Source of the DNA: Endobacter medicaginis
Lineage (GTDB): Bacteria > Pseudomonadota > Alphaproteobacteria > Acetobacterales > Acetobacteraceae
Assembly (NCBI RefSeq): GCF_014192375.1
Contig: NZ_JACHXV010000001.1
Coordinates: forward strand, 398,440-462,439
Length of the DNA stretch: 64,000 nucleotides
Direction: 5' to 3'
Shown: piece by piece, positions 12,521 through 26,172 of the stretch
Numbering within the stretch: the first letter of the stretch is position 1
Layout: the number at the start of each line of letters is the position of its first letter
The notes under the pieces: generated by a model
The model's database searches: none
Told to the model about the DNA's origin: nothing
What the model saw: the letters and a program-made list of their open reading frames with translations, nothing else
Translations under genes and position numbers: made by a program

Positions 12521-12542
12521 TTTCGAGAACACGAGGACGCCG

Positions 12543-14090
12543 ATGGACACCTCCGTACACCGCCCCGAACTGCTGCTCGTCGCCGATGCCGTGGCGCGCG
12601 AGAAGTCGATCGACCGCGAGGAAGTGCTCGAGGCGATGGAGCAGGCGATCCAGAAGGCCGGCCGCGCCAAATACGGCCATGAGAAGGACATCCGCGCCAC
12701 CATCGACCGCCGCACCGGCGATGTGCGCCTGCAGCGCTGGACCGAGGCGGTCGAGGTGGTGGAGAACGAGGAGACCCAGATCCCCGTCCATATCGCGCGC
12801 AAGTTCCAGCCCGGTATCGAGATCGGCCAGCACCTGGTCGATCCGCTGCCGCCGATCGATTTCGGCCGCATCGCCGCCCAGACCGCCAAGCAGGTGATCG
12901 TGCAGCGGGTGCGCGAGTATGAGCGCAAGCGCCAGTACGACGCGTTCAAGGACCGGGTCGGCGAGATCGTCAACGGCACCGTCAAGCGTACCGAATACGG
13001 CAACCTGATGGTCGAGATCGGCAATGCGGAAGCACTGCTGCGCCGCGACGAGCTGATCCCGCGCGAGAACTTCCGCAACAACGACCGCGTGCGCGCCTAT
13101 ATCCATGACGTGCGCGACGAGCCGCGCGGCCCGCAGATCTTTCTCTCGCGCAGCCACCCGGCGTTCCTCGCCAAGCTGTTCGCGCAGGAAGTGCCCGAGA
13201 TCTACGACGGCATCATCGAGATCAAGGCGGTCAGCCGCGATCCCGGCTCGCGCGCCAAGATGGCGGTGATCTCGCGCGACAGCTCGATCGATCCGGTGGG
13301 GGCCTGCGTCGGAATGCGCGGCTCGCGCGTGCAGGCGGTGGTGGCCGAACTGCAGGGCGAGAAGATCGACATCATCCCCTGGAGCCCGCAGGCGGCGACC
13401 TTCGTGGTCAATGCGCTGGCCCCGGCCGAGGTGTCGAAGGTGGTGATGGACGAGGATGCCGGGCGAGTCGAGGTCGTGGTGCCCGACGAGCAGCTGAGCC
13501 TGGCCATCGGCCGTCGCGGCCAGAACGTGCGTCTGGCCAGCCAGCTCACCAAGTGGGACATCGACATCCTCACCGAAGCGGAAGAGAGCGAGCGCCGGCA
13601 GGAGGAATTCCGCCGCAAGACCGGTGTGTTCGTCGAAGCGCTCGATGTCGATGACGTGATCGCCGGCCTGCTGGTGACCGAGGGCTTCGAGACCATCGAG
13701 GAGCTGGCGTTCGTGCCGGTCGAGGAACTGGCGGAGATCGAGGGTTTCGACGAGACCGTCGCCGAGGAACTGGTGCGCCGCGCCTCCGGTCATCTGATCC
13801 GCCGCGACGAGGCGCTCAACGAGCAGCGCATCGCGCTCGGCGTGACCGACGACGTCGCCGCCTTCGAGGCGTTCAGCCCGACCGGGCTGGTCGCCCTCGG
13901 CGAGAAGGGGGTCAAGACGCTCGACGACCTCGCCGATCTGGCCGGTGACGAGCTGGTCGAAATCCTGGGATCGGATGCGATCGACGAGGAGACCGCCAAC
14001 GAGATCATCATGGCGGCCCGTGAGCACTGGTTCGCGGCCGAGAACGGCGAGGCCGCCGAGGCCGCGCATGAGGAGCCCGGCCACGCCTGA
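12543..14090 (+). CDS. nusA: Transcription termination/antitermination factor NusA
   Basis: RNA-polymerase-binding elongation factor of 515 residues. An N-terminal RNAP-binding domain (1-125) is followed by an S1 domain (about 135-200, with [18 protein letters not shown]) and tandem KH domains (about 230-345, including [14 protein letters not shown] and [13 protein letters not shown]). Two acidic helix-hairpin-helix repeats (about 370-500) complete the protein, as in other proteobacteria. The ATG at 12543 is chosen because the conserved N-terminus begins there. The last 23 bp overlap the start of the YlxR-L7Ae fusion. Confidence 0.97.
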   Translation: MDTSVHRPELLLVADAVAREKSIDREEVLEAMEQAIQKAGRAKYGHEKDIRATIDRRTGDVRLQRWTEAVEVVENEETQIPVHIARKFQPGIEIGQHLVDPLPPIDFGRIAAQTAKQVIVQRVREYERKRQYDAFKDRVGEIVNGTVKRTEYGNLMVEIGNAEALLRRDELIPRENFRNNDRVRAYIHDVRDEPRGPQIFLSRSHPAFLAKLFAQEVPEIYDGIIEIKAVSRDPGSRAKMAVISRDSSIDPVGACVGMRGSRVQAVVAELQGEKIDIIPWSPQAATFVVNALAPAEVSKVVMDEDAGRVEVVVPDEQLSLAIGRRGQNVRLASQLTKWDIDILTEAEESERRQEEFRRKTGVFVEALDVDDVIAGLLVTEGFETIEELAFVPVEELAEIEGFDETVAEELVRRASGHLIRRDEALNEQRIALGVTDDVAAFEAFSPTGLVALGEKGVKTLDDLADLAGDELVEILGSDAIDEETANEIIMAAREHWFAAENGEAAEAAHEEPGHA

Positions 14091-14742
14091 CGCGCCCGAC
14101 ATCGAACTGCCCGAAGCCGAGGAGACGGGTCCGGTCCGGCAATGCGCCGTCACCCGGACCCGCAAGCCGAAGGAGCAGTTGATCCGTTTCGTGGTGTCGC
14201 CGGACCGGCTGGTGGTCCCCGACCTCGCTGCAAGGCTGCCCGGCCGGGGAATCTGGTTGAGTGCGGAACGGGATGTGATAGAAAGCGCCGCGAAGCGGGG
14301 TGTGTTCGCACGCGCCGCACGCGGTTCGGTGACGCTGCCGCCCGATCTCCCCGCCCTGCTGAAGGACGCGTTGACCCGGCGCATCGTCGATGCGCTGGGC
14401 CTGACCCGCCGGGCGGGTCAGGCGGTCAGCGGCTTCGCCAAGGCGCGCGAGTGGATCGCGTCGGGGCGGGCCGCACTTGTGGTTGAGGCTGCCGATGGCA
14501 GTGCGGACGAGCGTTCGCGCCTGCTGTCGGGGGCAAGGCACCTGCCGGTGGTGGCGGTGCTGGATGCGGCAGCACTGGGCACGGTCTTCGGCCGTGACCA
14601 TGTGGTGCATGTCGCGATCGCGCCTGGCCGGCTGGCCGAGCGGCTGATCGTCGACGGTGAGAGATGGATGGGGCTGTCCGGTCAACGACAGCCCGCTCCG
14701 ACGGGTCGATCCGGCGGAGATGGGGAACAGGCGGGTCTATGA
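14068..14742 (+). CDS. YlxR (DUF448) - L7Ae-like RNA-binding fusion protein
   Basis: Protein of 224 residues joining two RNA-binding folds that are separate genes (ylxR and ylxQ) in Bacillus. The N-terminal half (about 20-95) is DUF448/YlxR: RQCAVTRTRKPKEQLIRFV and PGRGIWLSAERD match its signature, although the usual first Cys-x2-Cys pattern is reduced to one cysteine. The C-terminal half (about 105-200) resembles ribosomal L7Ae/YlxQ proteins (ALGLTRRAGQAVSGFAKARE). This fusion is common in alphaproteobacteria. It lies between nusA and infB, overlapping nusA by 23 bp and infB by 4 bp (ATGA), so expression is coupled. The exact function is unknown, and a role near transcription or ribosome assembly is inferred from context. 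Confidence 0.85.
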   Translation: MRSPATPDAPDIELPEAEETGPVRQCAVTRTRKPKEQLIRFVVSPDRLVVPDLAARLPGRGIWLSAERDVIESAAKRGVFARAARGSVTLPPDLPALLKDALTRRIVDALGLTRRAGQAVSGFAKAREWIASGRAALVVEAADGSADERSRLLSGARHLPVVAVLDAAALGTVFGRDHVVHVAIAPGRLAERLIVDGERWMGLSGQRQPAPTGRSGGDGEQAGL

Positions 14743-17441
14743 GCGACGGCAACGAGCACGACACGGTGAAGGGCGAGGCGGGGCGCGGCAGCAGCAGGCT
14801 GTCCTTGCGTCCGGCCAGCCGCGGGGAGGTCGGACCCACAGTGGACGGCGGCTCCGTGCGGCAGAGCTTCAGCCATGGCCGCTCCAAGGTGGTGCAGGTC
14901 GAGGTGCGCAAGCAGCGCACCCCGCGTCCGGGTGCGCCGGCGCCGGGTCAGCCCGGCTCGGGTGGGGGCTCCGGCGGTGGGGCGCAGCGCAGTGGCTCGG
15001 GTGCGGCGACGCGTCCGGTCGGCGCCGGCCGCGCGCTGACCGCGGGCGAGCTTGCCACCCGCCAGCGCGTGCTCGAGCAGCAGCGTCGCGAGGCGGCGGT
15101 GCGCGAGGCGGCCGCGAAGGAAGCCGAGCGCCGCGAGGCCGAGCGTCGCGAGCAGGAGTCGATCTCGATCCGCTCCGCCGCCGAGGAAGCCGCGCGCCGC
15201 GAGGAAGAGGCGCGTCGCGCCGAGGCCGAGAACGCGCGTGCCGCCGAGCGGACCCGTGAGGAAGAGGAGGCCGCCCGTCGCGCCTCCGAGGCCGAGGCTG
15301 CCGCCGCGCTCGCCGCGCAGGCGCTGCCGATGCCGCAGCTTCGCGTAGTCGGAGAGGCGCCGGTGCGTCGCACCGAGCGTCCGGCCCCCACCACCGCGCC
15401 GGCGCCGCCGGCCGAGACCCTGCGCCTGCGGGCACGCACCGAGGAGGAGGACCGCGCCCGCACGGGTGTGGTGCGTCGTCCGGGTGCGGCGGTGCCGCCG
15501 CGCAAGCCGCAGGTGGCCGCGCCCAAGAAGGGTGGCGATCCGCGCCGCGGCGGCCGTATCGACGTGCGCGCCGCGATCGAGGGCGATGACGACAAGACCC
15601 GTTCGCTGGCCTCCGTGCGTCGTCAGCGCGAGCGCGAGCGTCGCCAGGCCGATCTTGACCGGTTGCGCTCCGATCAGATGCGCGTCGTGCGCGACGTGGT
15701 GCTGCCCGAGACGATCACCGTGCAGGAGCTCGCCAACCGCATGGCGGCGCGCACCGGCGAGGTGATCAAGTCGCTGATGAAGCTGGGCGTGATGGCGACC
15801 ATCACCCAGTCGATCGACGCCGACACCGCCGAGCTGGTGATCCAGGAATTCGGTCACCGTGTCCGCCGTGTCGCCGACAGCGATGTCGAGCTCGGCATCG
15901 AGGGCATGGAGGACATCGAGGAGGATCTGGAGCCGCGTGCGCCGGTCGTCACCGTGATGGGCCATGTCGATCACGGCAAGACCAGCCTGCTGGACGCGCT
16001 GCGCGCCACCGACATCGCCGCCGGCGAGGCGGGCGGCATCACCCAGCACATCGGCGCCTATCAGGTGCAGATGAAGAGCGGTGCGCGCATCACCTTCCTC
16101 GACACGCCCGGCCACGAGGCCTTCACCTCGATGCGCGCGCGTGGTGCACAGGTGACCGACATCGTCGTGCTGGTGGTGGCCGCCGATGACGGCGTGATGC
16201 CGCAGACCATCGAGGCGATCAGGCACGCCAAGGCGGCGGAAGCGCCGATCATCGTGGCGATCAACAAGATCGACAAGCCGGGTGCGAACCCAGAGCGCGT
16301 GCGCCAGGAGCTGCTCAGCCACGACATCGTGGTCGAGAGCCTCGGCGGCGACACGATGGATGTGCCGGTCTCCGCGCTCAAGCGCGAAGGCCTCGACAGG
16401 CTGGAGGAGGCGATCCTGCTCCAGGCCGAGGTGCTCGATCTGCGCGCCAACCCGCGCCGCACCGCCGAGGGCACTGTCATTGAGAGCCGTCTCGATCGCG
16501 GCCGCGGTCCGGTGGCGACCGTGCTGGTGCAGAAGGGCACGCTGGATCAGGGCTCGATCGTGGTCGCCGGCGCCGAGTGGGGCCGGGTGCGCGCGATGCT
16601 CGACGATAAGGGCCGGGCGCTCAAGGAAGCCGGCCCGTCGGTCCCCGTCGAGGTGCTCGGCCTGTCCGGCGTGCCGGGCGCGGGAGAGCCGTTCGTGGTC
16701 GTCGAGGGCGAGGCGCGGGCGCGCGAGATCAGCGAGTTCCGTCAGCGCAAGCTGCGCGAGAAGGCCGCTGCCGGTGCGGCCGCGTCGCGCGGAACGCTCG
16801 ACCAGATGCTGGCGCGTATCGCTGCCGGCGCGCAGTCCGAGGTCGCGGTGCTGGTCAAGGCCGACGTGCAGGGCAGCGCGGAGGCGATCCAGGCCACCGT
16901 GCTCAAGCTCGCGCACGAGGAGGTCAAGGTCCGCGTGCTGCTGTCGTCGGTGGGTCAGATCACCGAGAGCGACGTGCAGCTGGCAAAGGCGTCGAACGCG
17001 GTCATCGTCGCGTTCAACGTGCGCGCGACCAGCCAGGCGCGCGAACTCGCGCAGCGTGACGGGGTGGATATCCGCTACTACTCGATCATCTACCAGGTGG
17101 CCGATGACATCGAGCAGCTCGTGCGCGGCAAGATCGCGCCCAAGCATCGCGAAAAGTTCCTCGGCTATGCCGAGATTCGTCGCGTGTTCGAGATCACCAA
17201 GGTCGGCAAGGTCGCCGGCTGCTACGTCACCGAGGGCGTGGTCAAGCGCGGTTGCGGCGTGCGTCTGCTGCGCGACAACGTGGTCATCCACGAGGGCGAG
17301 CTCAGCCAGCTCAAGCGCTTCAAGGACGATGTCAAGGAAGTGGCCCGCAACTACGAATGCGGCCTCTCTTTCCATGGCTATAACGACCTCAAGGAAGGTG
17401 ACGTCGTCGAGTGCTTCGAGAGCGAGCTGGTGCCGGCGTAA
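14739..17441 (+). CDS. infB: Translation initiation factor IF-2
   Basis: GTPase of 900 residues that delivers initiator tRNA to the 30S subunit. The N-terminal third is a long Arg/Glu/Ala-rich, probably coiled-coil region (about 90-230), followed by the conserved IF2_N helix. The G domain begins near residue 407 with GHVDHGKTS (G1). DTPGHEAF (G3) and NKID (G4) follow, then domains II-IV, ending [13 protein letters not shown] 14739 overlaps the previous stop (ATGA) and is preferred to an in-frame ATG 75 bp upstream. An AT-rich inverted-repeat region follows before rbfA. Confidence 0.97.
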   Translation: MSDGNEHDTVKGEAGRGSSRLSLRPASRGEVGPTVDGGSVRQSFSHGRSKVVQVEVRKQRTPRPGAPAPGQPGSGGGSGGGAQRSGSGAATRPVGAGRALTAGELATRQRVLEQQRREAAVREAAAKEAERREAERREQESISIRSAAEEAARREEEARRAEAENARAAERTREEEEAARRASEAEAAAALAAQALPMPQLRVVGEAPVRRTERPAPTTAPAPPAETLRLRARTEEEDRARTGVVRRPGAAVPPRKPQVAAPKKGGDPRRGGRIDVRAAIEGDDDKTRSLASVRRQRERERRQADLDRLRSDQMRVVRDVVLPETITVQELANRMAARTGEVIKSLMKLGVMATITQSIDADTAELVIQEFGHRVRRVADSDVELGIEGMEDIEEDLEPRAPVVTVMGHVDHGKTSLLDALRATDIAAGEAGGITQHIGAYQVQMKSGARITFLDTPGHEAFTSMRARGAQVTDIVVLVVAADDGVMPQTIEAIRHAKAAEAPIIVAINKIDKPGANPERVRQELLSHDIVVESLGGDTMDVPVSALKREGLDRLEEAILLQAEVLDLRANPRRTAEGTVIESRLDRGRGPVATVLVQKGTLDQGSIVVAGAEWGRVRAMLDDKGRALKEAGPSVPVEVLGLSGVPGAGEPFVVVEGEARAREISEFRQRKLREKAAAGAAASRGTLDQMLARIAAGAQSEVAVLVKADVQGSAEAIQATVLKLAHEEVKVRVLLSSVGQITESDVQLAKASNAVIVAFNVRATSQARELAQRDGVDIRYYSIIYQVADDIEQLVRGKIAPKHREKFLGYAEIRRVFEITKVGKVAGCYVTEGVVKRGCGVRLLRDNVVIHEGELSQLKRFKDDVKEVARNYECGLSFHGYNDLKEGDVVECFESELVPA

Positions 17442-17451
17442 GAGAAGAAAG

Positions 17452-17570
17452 ACGTTCTTTTTTGAAAAAAGAACCAAAAAACTTTGATCTGTTGCGGGCG
17501 GCCTCCCGGGGTCGCCCGTAATATTTGAAAGTCTTTTTGCTTCTTTTTCTTCAGAAAAAGAAGAAAGAGA
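17452..17570. repeat. Inverted pair of AT-rich hairpin repeats between infB and rbfA
   Basis: Two purine/pyrimidine-tract elements in opposite orientation flank a GC-rich core. The left element (17452-17490) contains a GTTCTTTTTT/AAAAAAGAAC palindrome. The right element (17530-17568) contains a perfect 10-bp stem (17540-17549 with 17554-17563, loop TTCA). The reverse complement of the left element resembles the right one. The core (about 17497-17520) can itself fold as GGGCGGC/GTCGCCC with one mismatch. A shorter relative lies just before 9802. I associate such elements with Acetobacteraceae intergenic regions. It may attenuate or terminate transcription between infB and rbfA. Confidence 0.7.
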
Positions 17571-17580
17571 AATACAGGCC

Positions 17581-18009
17581 ATGAGCAGCAAGAAATCCGG
17601 CGGCGGCCGCACCGCCCCCGGCGCGCCGACGCAGCGTCAGTTGCGGGTCGGCGAGGAAGTCCGTCACGTGCTGGCGCAGATCTTCGCCCGCCACGAGTTC
17701 CGCGATCCCGAGCTGGCGGATGCGCAGGTCACGGTGGCCGAAGTCCGCATCAGTCCCGACCTCAAGCACGCCACCGCCTTCGTCTCGCGGCTTGGACGCT
17801 CCGATATCGACGCGCTGCTGCCGGCACTCAAGCGCGCGGCACCCTATCTGCGTACCCAGCTCGCGCATGCGCTGCGCCTGCGGGTCGCACCGCAGATCTC
17901 GTTCCAGCCGGACGAGGCGCTGGACTACGCGACCTCGATCAACGCGCTGCTGCATTCGCCCGAGGTGCAGCGCGATCTCGACCACGGCAGCGACGAGGAT
18001 GCGGGCTGA
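17581..18009 (+). CDS. rbfA: 30S ribosome-binding factor RbfA
   Basis: Cold-shock ribosome assembly factor of 142 residues that binds the 30S subunit near the 5' end of 16S rRNA. It has the typical pattern [16 protein letters not shown] at the start, then [19 protein letters not shown] (KH-like fold) and [18 protein letters not shown]. The N-terminal Ser/Lys/Gly-rich extension (residues 1-18) is usual in alphaproteobacteria. The stop overlaps the truB start by one base (TGATG). Confidence 0.95.
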   Translation: MSSKKSGGGRTAPGAPTQRQLRVGEEVRHVLAQIFARHEFRDPELADAQVTVAEVRISPDLKHATAFVSRLGRSDIDALLPALKRAAPYLRTQLAHALRLRVAPQISFQPDEALDYATSINALLHSPEVQRDLDHGSDEDAG

Positions 18010-18929
18010 TGCGCCGCAGGAAGGGCCGCCCGCTGAATGGCTGGCTGATCGTCGACAAGCCGGCCGGGATGACCAGTACGGATGTGGTCAACCGGGTGCG
18101 TCGTGGCTTCGATGCGCAGAAGGCCGGCCATGGCGGCACGCTCGATCCGCTCGCGACCGGCGTTCTGCCCGTCGCGTTCGGGGCGGCGACAAAGACCGTG
18201 CCGTACATCATGGACGGCACCAAGCTGTACCATTTCACGTTGAAGATCGGCGAGGCGCGTGACACCGACGATGCCGATGGCGAGGTGATCGAAACCTCCG
18301 ACGTGCGGCCCACCGATGCGCAATTCAACGCCGCACTGGAGGCATTCCGGGGCGAGATCATGCAGATCCCGCCGATCTTCTCGGCGATCAAGGTGGCCGG
18401 CGAGCGGGCCTACGACATGGCGCGGGAGGGTCGTGCCCCGGTGCTGGAGGCGCGCCCGGCGCGGGTGGACCGTTTCGAACTGATCGAGCGCGTCGATGCC
18501 GAGACCGCCATCTTCGAGGTGCAGTCCGGCAAGGGTGTGTACATGCGCTCGCTGGCCCGTGACCTCGCCCGTGCCTGCGGCACGGTTGGCCATGTTGCCA
18601 CCCTGCGTCGGCTTCGCGTCGGGCCATTTCACGAGCAGGACGCGATTTCTCTGGACAATTGCCTCGCGGGCGACGACAACGCGCCCGCTTCCCCGACGCT
18701 TCTGCGTCCGGTCTCGACCGCGCTGGCCGACATCCCGGCTCTGGCCGTGACCGACGACGAGGCGGCGGCCCTTTCGCATGGACAGGCGATCAGCCTGGTC
18801 ACGCTGCTGGGCCGCATTCCCGAAGCCGCCGATCCCGCTGGTGGACTCGTGCGGGTGACGGCCGGGACGCGCGTGACCGGACTGGCCCGTCTCGAGGACG
18901 GGCTGCTGAAGCCGGAACGCCTTTTCTGA
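18009..18929 (+). CDS. truB: tRNA pseudouridine(55) synthase TruB
   Basis: Enzyme of 306 residues that makes pseudouridine 55 in the T-loop of tRNAs. The catalytic aspartate is D46 in the family motif [29 protein letters not shown] at the N-terminus and [12 protein letters not shown] near residue 175 are also conserved. The C-terminal part (about 210-306) is the usual TruB tail. The start codon overlaps the rbfA stop. rpsO begins 25 bp after the stop. Confidence 0.96.
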   Translation: MRRRKGRPLNGWLIVDKPAGMTSTDVVNRVRRGFDAQKAGHGGTLDPLATGVLPVAFGAATKTVPYIMDGTKLYHFTLKIGEARDTDDADGEVIETSDVRPTDAQFNAALEAFRGEIMQIPPIFSAIKVAGERAYDMAREGRAPVLEARPARVDRFELIERVDAETAIFEVQSGKGVYMRSLARDLARACGTVGHVATLRRLRVGPFHEQDAISLDNCLAGDDNAPASPTLLRPVSTALADIPALAVTDDEAAALSHGQAISLVTLLGRIPEAADPAGGLVRVTAGTRVTGLARLEDGLLKPERLF

Positions 18930-18954
18930 CAACACCGAACCCATGGAGCACACG

Positions 18955-19224
18955 ATGTCGATCACAGCCGAGCGTCGCACGACGCTCATCGGCGAATACG
19001 CCACCGCCATCCACGACACCGGCAGCCCGGAAGTCCAGGTCGCCCTGCTGAGCGAGCGGATCTCCAACCTGACCGACCACCTCAAGACGCACGCGAAGGA
19101 TTTCCACTCGCGCCGCGGTCTGCTGATGCTGGTCGGCCGCCGCCGCAGCCTGCTGGACTATCTCAAGCGCAAGGATGAGGCGCGGTATCAGGCGCTGATC
19201 TCGCGTCTGGGCCTGCGCCGCTGA
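18955..19224 (+). CDS. rpsO: 30S ribosomal protein S15
   Basis: Primary 16S rRNA-binding protein of 89 residues, full length for the family. It shows the conserved [29 protein letters not shown] and [11 protein letters not shown] segments. ATG 18955 is chosen because S15 begins MSITAER. A GGAG ribosome site precedes it. A second in-frame ATG 12 bp upstream overlaps this ribosome site and is rejected. A strong terminator-like hairpin follows, then pnp, the classic rpsO-pnp order. Confidence 0.98.
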   Translation: MSITAERRTTLIGEYATAIHDTGSPEVQVALLSERISNLTDHLKTHAKDFHSRRGLLMLVGRRRSLLDYLKRKDEARYQALISRLGLRR

Positions 19225-19249
19225 ACGCAGAAATCCTGCGCTGACATCG

Positions 19250-19281
19250 AACCCGGCCGGGATTTTGATCCCGGCCGGGTT
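19250..19281 (+). terminator. Terminator-like hairpin after rpsO
   Basis: A perfect 14-bp inverted repeat (19250-19263 with 19268-19281, loop TTTG) forms a very GC-rich stem. Only a short T tract (TTTC) follows, so termination may be partial. It lies between rpsO and pnp, a region processed by RNase III or RNase E in other bacteria. Confidence 0.8.
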
Positions 19282-19509
19282 TCGCGTTACAAGACACCGA
19301 AGCGCCGCAAGCGAGTTGCGGAGATAGACGCGGTCCGACCCGACCGGCGTTTCAGGCAACATGGTGCCTCTGGTCGCGCTCCGGTGCGCGCGTGACCGCC
19401 TCCATGCCGTCCGAGACGCCGCCCACCCGATCGTCAGGGTGGCAGGGCGCCGCCGATGATTTCCCGACCGTCTTGCGCCGCGACATGACGTAGGAAGAGG
19501 ACGATTCAG

Positions 19510-21690
<2,181 letters not shown>

Positions 21691-21729
21691 CGGCTTCTAC
21701 CTGACGAGACTGCGAGGGGACTTCGGCCG

Positions 21730-23142
<1,413 letters not shown>

Positions 23143-23157
23143 GGGGCGCGCGCGGCG

Positions 23158-24171
23158 TCAGTTGTCGCGCTGGGTCGACGTCGCCGCCTGAGCCAGCGTC
23201 TGCTCGGTCATCAGATCGAACGGCACCCAGTCGTACTGCTGGACCGCGGCATTGGCCGCCAGGCCAAGCGCGTCATCGAGCGCCTTGCGGCCTTCCAGCG
23301 CGGCGTCCTGGAGCACGCTGAAGCTCAGCTTGTGGGCCTTGATCGCCGCAACCGCATCCGGCAGCCCGTCCACGCCGGCGACGATGATCCTGCCGTCCGG
23401 CAGGCCGGCATCGGCCAGAGCGGCCACCGCGCCGAGCGCCATCTCGTCGTTGTTGGCGGCGACGGCATCGAAATGGTCACCCTTGCCGAGCCAGCCCGCG
23501 ACCAGCTCCCTGGCTTTCTGTCTGTCCCAGTCGGCGCTGGCCGTCTCGATGACATGAATGTCGGGGTAGTGGACAAGCACGTCGCGTACGCCCTGGGTGC
23601 GCATCGCGGCGGCGGAATGCGATGCGGGCCCCATGATGAGCACGATCTGTCCCTTGCCGTGCAGTTCCTCGGCGAGTTTTTCCGCCTGCAGTCTGCCGGC
23701 GACGATATCGTTCGGGATGGCCAGGGCGACACGACCGGCGAACCAGTCCTGACGGGGGCCATTGTTGACGAAGACCAAAGGCGTGTGCGCGGCGATCGCC
23801 AGCGCCGTGATTGCCGAGGTGGAGCCGGCATCGGCCGGCAGGACGATCAGCGCATCGACGTGACGCTGGATGAACTGTCGAACCTGTTCGACCTGGGCCG
23901 CGCCTGCGCCGGCCTCTGCATAGGCGAACGAGACGTTGACGCCGGAGAGCTGATGCGCACGTGCGTCGATGCCGTCGCGCAGGAATTTGAAGAAGCCGAC
24001 GGGTGGGACCATCGTGACGCCGATCTCGCCGGCGGCGGCCGCCACCGGCGACATGGCAAGTGTCGCCAGGGTGGTCAGGGCGGCCAGGGTGGTCATGGAC
24101 CGCCGCTTCGACCCTGCCTGTGTGCGGCAGGCGACCAGCGGCGCGCGGCGGTGCGGGCAGATGAACGACAT
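23158..24171 (-). CDS. Periplasmic sugar-binding protein of the RbsB type (orphan)
   Basis: Exported binding protein of 337 residues with the two-lobed periplasmic-binding fold of ribose/xylose/AI-2 types. Segments include QVRQFIQRHVDALIVLPAD, GPASHSAAAMRTQGV, ANNDEMALGAVAAL and IIVAGVDGLPDAV. The hydrophobic signal segment (about residues 26-48) is preceded by a long basic n-region. An internal Met at residue 26 is a possible alternative start, but AAGGA lies nine bases before ATG 24171, supporting the longer form. No ABC permease or ATPase is nearby. Only 3 bp separate it from the chemoreceptor stop upstream, so it is probably co-transcribed with that receptor. A role as receptor co-sensor is inferred. 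It is convergent with the nitronate monooxygenase-like gene. Confidence 0.85.
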   Translation of the reverse strand: MSFICPHRRAPLVACRTQAGSKRRSMTTLAALTTLATLAMSPVAAAAGEIGVTMVPPVGFFKFLRDGIDARAHQLSGVNVSFAYAEAGAGAAQVEQVRQFIQRHVDALIVLPADAGSTSAITALAIAAHTPLVFVNNGPRQDWFAGRVALAIPNDIVAGRLQAEKLAEELHGKGQIVLIMGPASHSAAAMRTQGVRDVLVHYPDIHVIETASADWDRQKARELVAGWLGKGDHFDAVAANNDEMALGAVAALADAGLPDGRIIVAGVDGLPDAVAAIKAHKLSFSVLQDAALEGRKALDDALGLAANAAVQQYDWVPFDLMTEQTLAQAATSTQRDN

Positions 24172-24174
24172 GGT

Positions 24175-26106
24175 TCAGTCCTTCGAGGAGAAAGGCAGCA
24201 CGACGGCGCGTGCATTGACGGAGGTGCGAGCGCCGAACGAAGCGGTCCGACCCCGGCTCCCGGAGATGTGTTCGAGGTCGCGCGCGCCCACCCGCCCCTG
24301 GGCGACGCCTGATCCGATCCGGAAGGTGCCGGCGAGGTCGGTCAGTGCCGAGGCCTGCATCGCGAGATCCTCGGAAGCCGCAGCACTTTCCTCGGCCATT
24401 GCGGCGTTGCTCTGCGTCATGCGGTCCATCTCGGCGACAGCGATGCTGATCTCGTTGAGGGTCGTGGTCTGGTCGCGCGTGCCGGCCGAAATGGAATTGA
24501 CGATCTCGCTGACGCTGGTGAGCTGGTTGCGGATGGTGGTGAGTGCCGCTCCCGCCCTGACGACGAGATCGACGCCGTTCTTGACCTCGCCGCTCGACTC
24601 CGAGATCAGCGCCTTGATCTCCTTCGCAGCCTCGGCCGAGCGCTGTGCGAGGCTGCGGACCTCGGACGCCACGACGGCGAAGCCTCGCCCGGCATCGCCG
24701 GCACGCGCTGCCTCGACGCCGGCGTTGAGCGCGAGCAGGTTGGTCTGGAAGGCGATCTCGTCGATCAGCCCCGTGATGGTGCTGACCTGACGTGACGAGT
24801 TCTCGATCCGTCCCATCGCGGCGATCGCATCGCCGACGACGACGCCGGACTGCTCGCTCTCTCCCCTGACCTGGTCGACAAGCTTCATGGCCGCGAATGA
24901 GCCTTGGGCGGTCGATTTCACCCCGTCGAGCATCTGGCTGAGGGCTGCGGAAGTCTCTTCGAGGCTGGCGGCCTGACGTTCGGTGCGCTGGCTGAGCTCG
25001 CTTGCGGACTGCGCCATCTCGCGCGCCCGGGAGGACACGCTGCCGGCGCTGTTGATGAGGTCCGACATCGTCCGGCCGAGCGCGGCAGTGGTATCGTTGA
25101 GGTTGCGGCGCAGCGGCTCGTAGGCGTCGGGCAGCACGATGCTGACCATCCGCCCGAGATCGCCCGCGGCGAGGCTCGCCAGCCCGTCGCCCAGCGAACC
25201 GACGATGAGCTCTGCGGCCTGAGCGGCGGCCTGCTCGGCCGCTTCGATGCGACTGCGCTCCTCTGCCTGCTTGCGGCGGTCGAGCTCCTCGCGATGCTGC
25301 ACCTCGGCGGCGCGGCTGGCGATCGCGTTGCGTTTGAGGGTGTCCATGGCCTGCGCCATCGAGCCGATCTCGTCCGTTCGATGCAGGCAGGGAATGGGTG
25401 TTTCGAGCGCGCCATCGGCCAGGCGAAGCATGGTCTGGCTCATGGAGACGATCGGCAGGCTGATCCTGCGGATGGCCATGATCGTGATGACGATGGAAAT
25501 CAGGGCGGTCAGGATCAACGCCCCGATGACGCCGTAGATCGATTCGACGCCGGCTGTCTTGGCCATCGCCGCCCTGCTGGTGCCCATTTCCACCCGGTAG
25601 GCCAGAACCGCGGCCACATCTCTGGCGAAGGCCTCGCCGGCCGCCTGGAAGTCCTGTGTGAAGACCCGGTCGGCAATCGCGGTCTCGCCGGCGCGGTCGA
25701 ATGCGGTCGCCTCGCCCTGGATGGCGAGAAACTGCTGCCAGCTTTCATGGAAGCTGTGTGCGAGGCGCTCTTCCTCGGCGCCATGTACCGTGGGCGCGTA
25801 GGCGCTCCATCCAGCTGACAGGGCCTCGCTGATCCTGCGGGCCTCGTCGACGTCGTGCTCACGCTCGCTCGCCGATTTTGCAGCGTGGGCGAGGAGATCC
25901 GTCGCGCGGAGCAGCTGGGCGTTCTCGTCGAGCCTGGTCAGCAGCGCGATCGTGCGGATCTCGTCAGGGAACGCCCCCGTGACCTTGTTGATCTCGTGAA
26001 GGCGCGTGATCGCGAAGCCCGCCACTCCCGCCGATAACAGGAACAGGCTGAAGAACGTGGCAACGGTCAACGCCTTGAGATTGAGTGTTCGGGACCCGGA
26101 GCGCAC
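24175..26106 (-). CDS. Methyl-accepting chemotaxis protein
   Basis: Chemoreceptor of 643 residues. TM1 spans about residues 12-33. A roughly 155-residue four-helix-bundle periplasmic domain follows, then TM2 (about 191-212), HAMP (about 213-270), a long coiled coil and the cytoplasmic signalling domain. Its hairpin tip is canonical at about 450-480 (EIAFQTNLLALNAGVEAARA). The C-terminus ends LPFSSKD without an NWETF-type CheR/CheB-docking pentapeptide. It is followed after 3 bp by the RbsB-type binding protein, suggesting that the receptor detects a bound sugar complex. No other che genes are in the window. Confidence 0.93.
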   Translation of the reverse strand: MRSGSRTLNLKALTVATFFSLFLLSAGVAGFAITRLHEINKVTGAFPDEIRTIALLTRLDENAQLLRATDLLAHAAKSASEREHDVDEARRISEALSAGWSAYAPTVHGAEEERLAHSFHESWQQFLAIQGEATAFDRAGETAIADRVFTQDFQAAGEAFARDVAAVLAYRVEMGTSRAAMAKTAGVESIYGVIGALILTALISIVITIMAIRRISLPIVSMSQTMLRLADGALETPIPCLHRTDEIGSMAQAMDTLKRNAIASRAAEVQHREELDRRKQAEERSRIEAAEQAAAQAAELIVGSLGDGLASLAAGDLGRMVSIVLPDAYEPLRRNLNDTTAALGRTMSDLINSAGSVSSRAREMAQSASELSQRTERQAASLEETSAALSQMLDGVKSTAQGSFAAMKLVDQVRGESEQSGVVVGDAIAAMGRIENSSRQVSTITGLIDEIAFQTNLLALNAGVEAARAGDAGRGFAVVASEVRSLAQRSAEAAKEIKALISESSGEVKNGVDLVVRAGAALTTIRNQLTSVSEIVNSISAGTRDQTTTLNEISIAVAEMDRMTQSNAAMAEESAAASEDLAMQASALTDLAGTFRIGSGVAQGRVGARDLEHISGSRGRTASFGARTSVNARAVVLPFSSKD

Positions 26107-26172
26107 ATCGACCTCGGCTGTTCTGGCTTGAAGACACAGACAGCACTCTGGCCCAAAGACTTTGCGATATGG

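Noticed and set aside
14682..17612. Very long open frame antisense to infB
   Set aside because: A high-GC shadow: no similarity to any family, His/Arg/Leu-rich, and it lies opposite a certain gene.
26107..26172. Sigma-54 promoter-like TGGCCC...TTTGC upstream of the chemoreceptor
   Set aside because: It is on the wrong strand for the receptor, and the GG and GC elements are 12 bases apart instead of 10.
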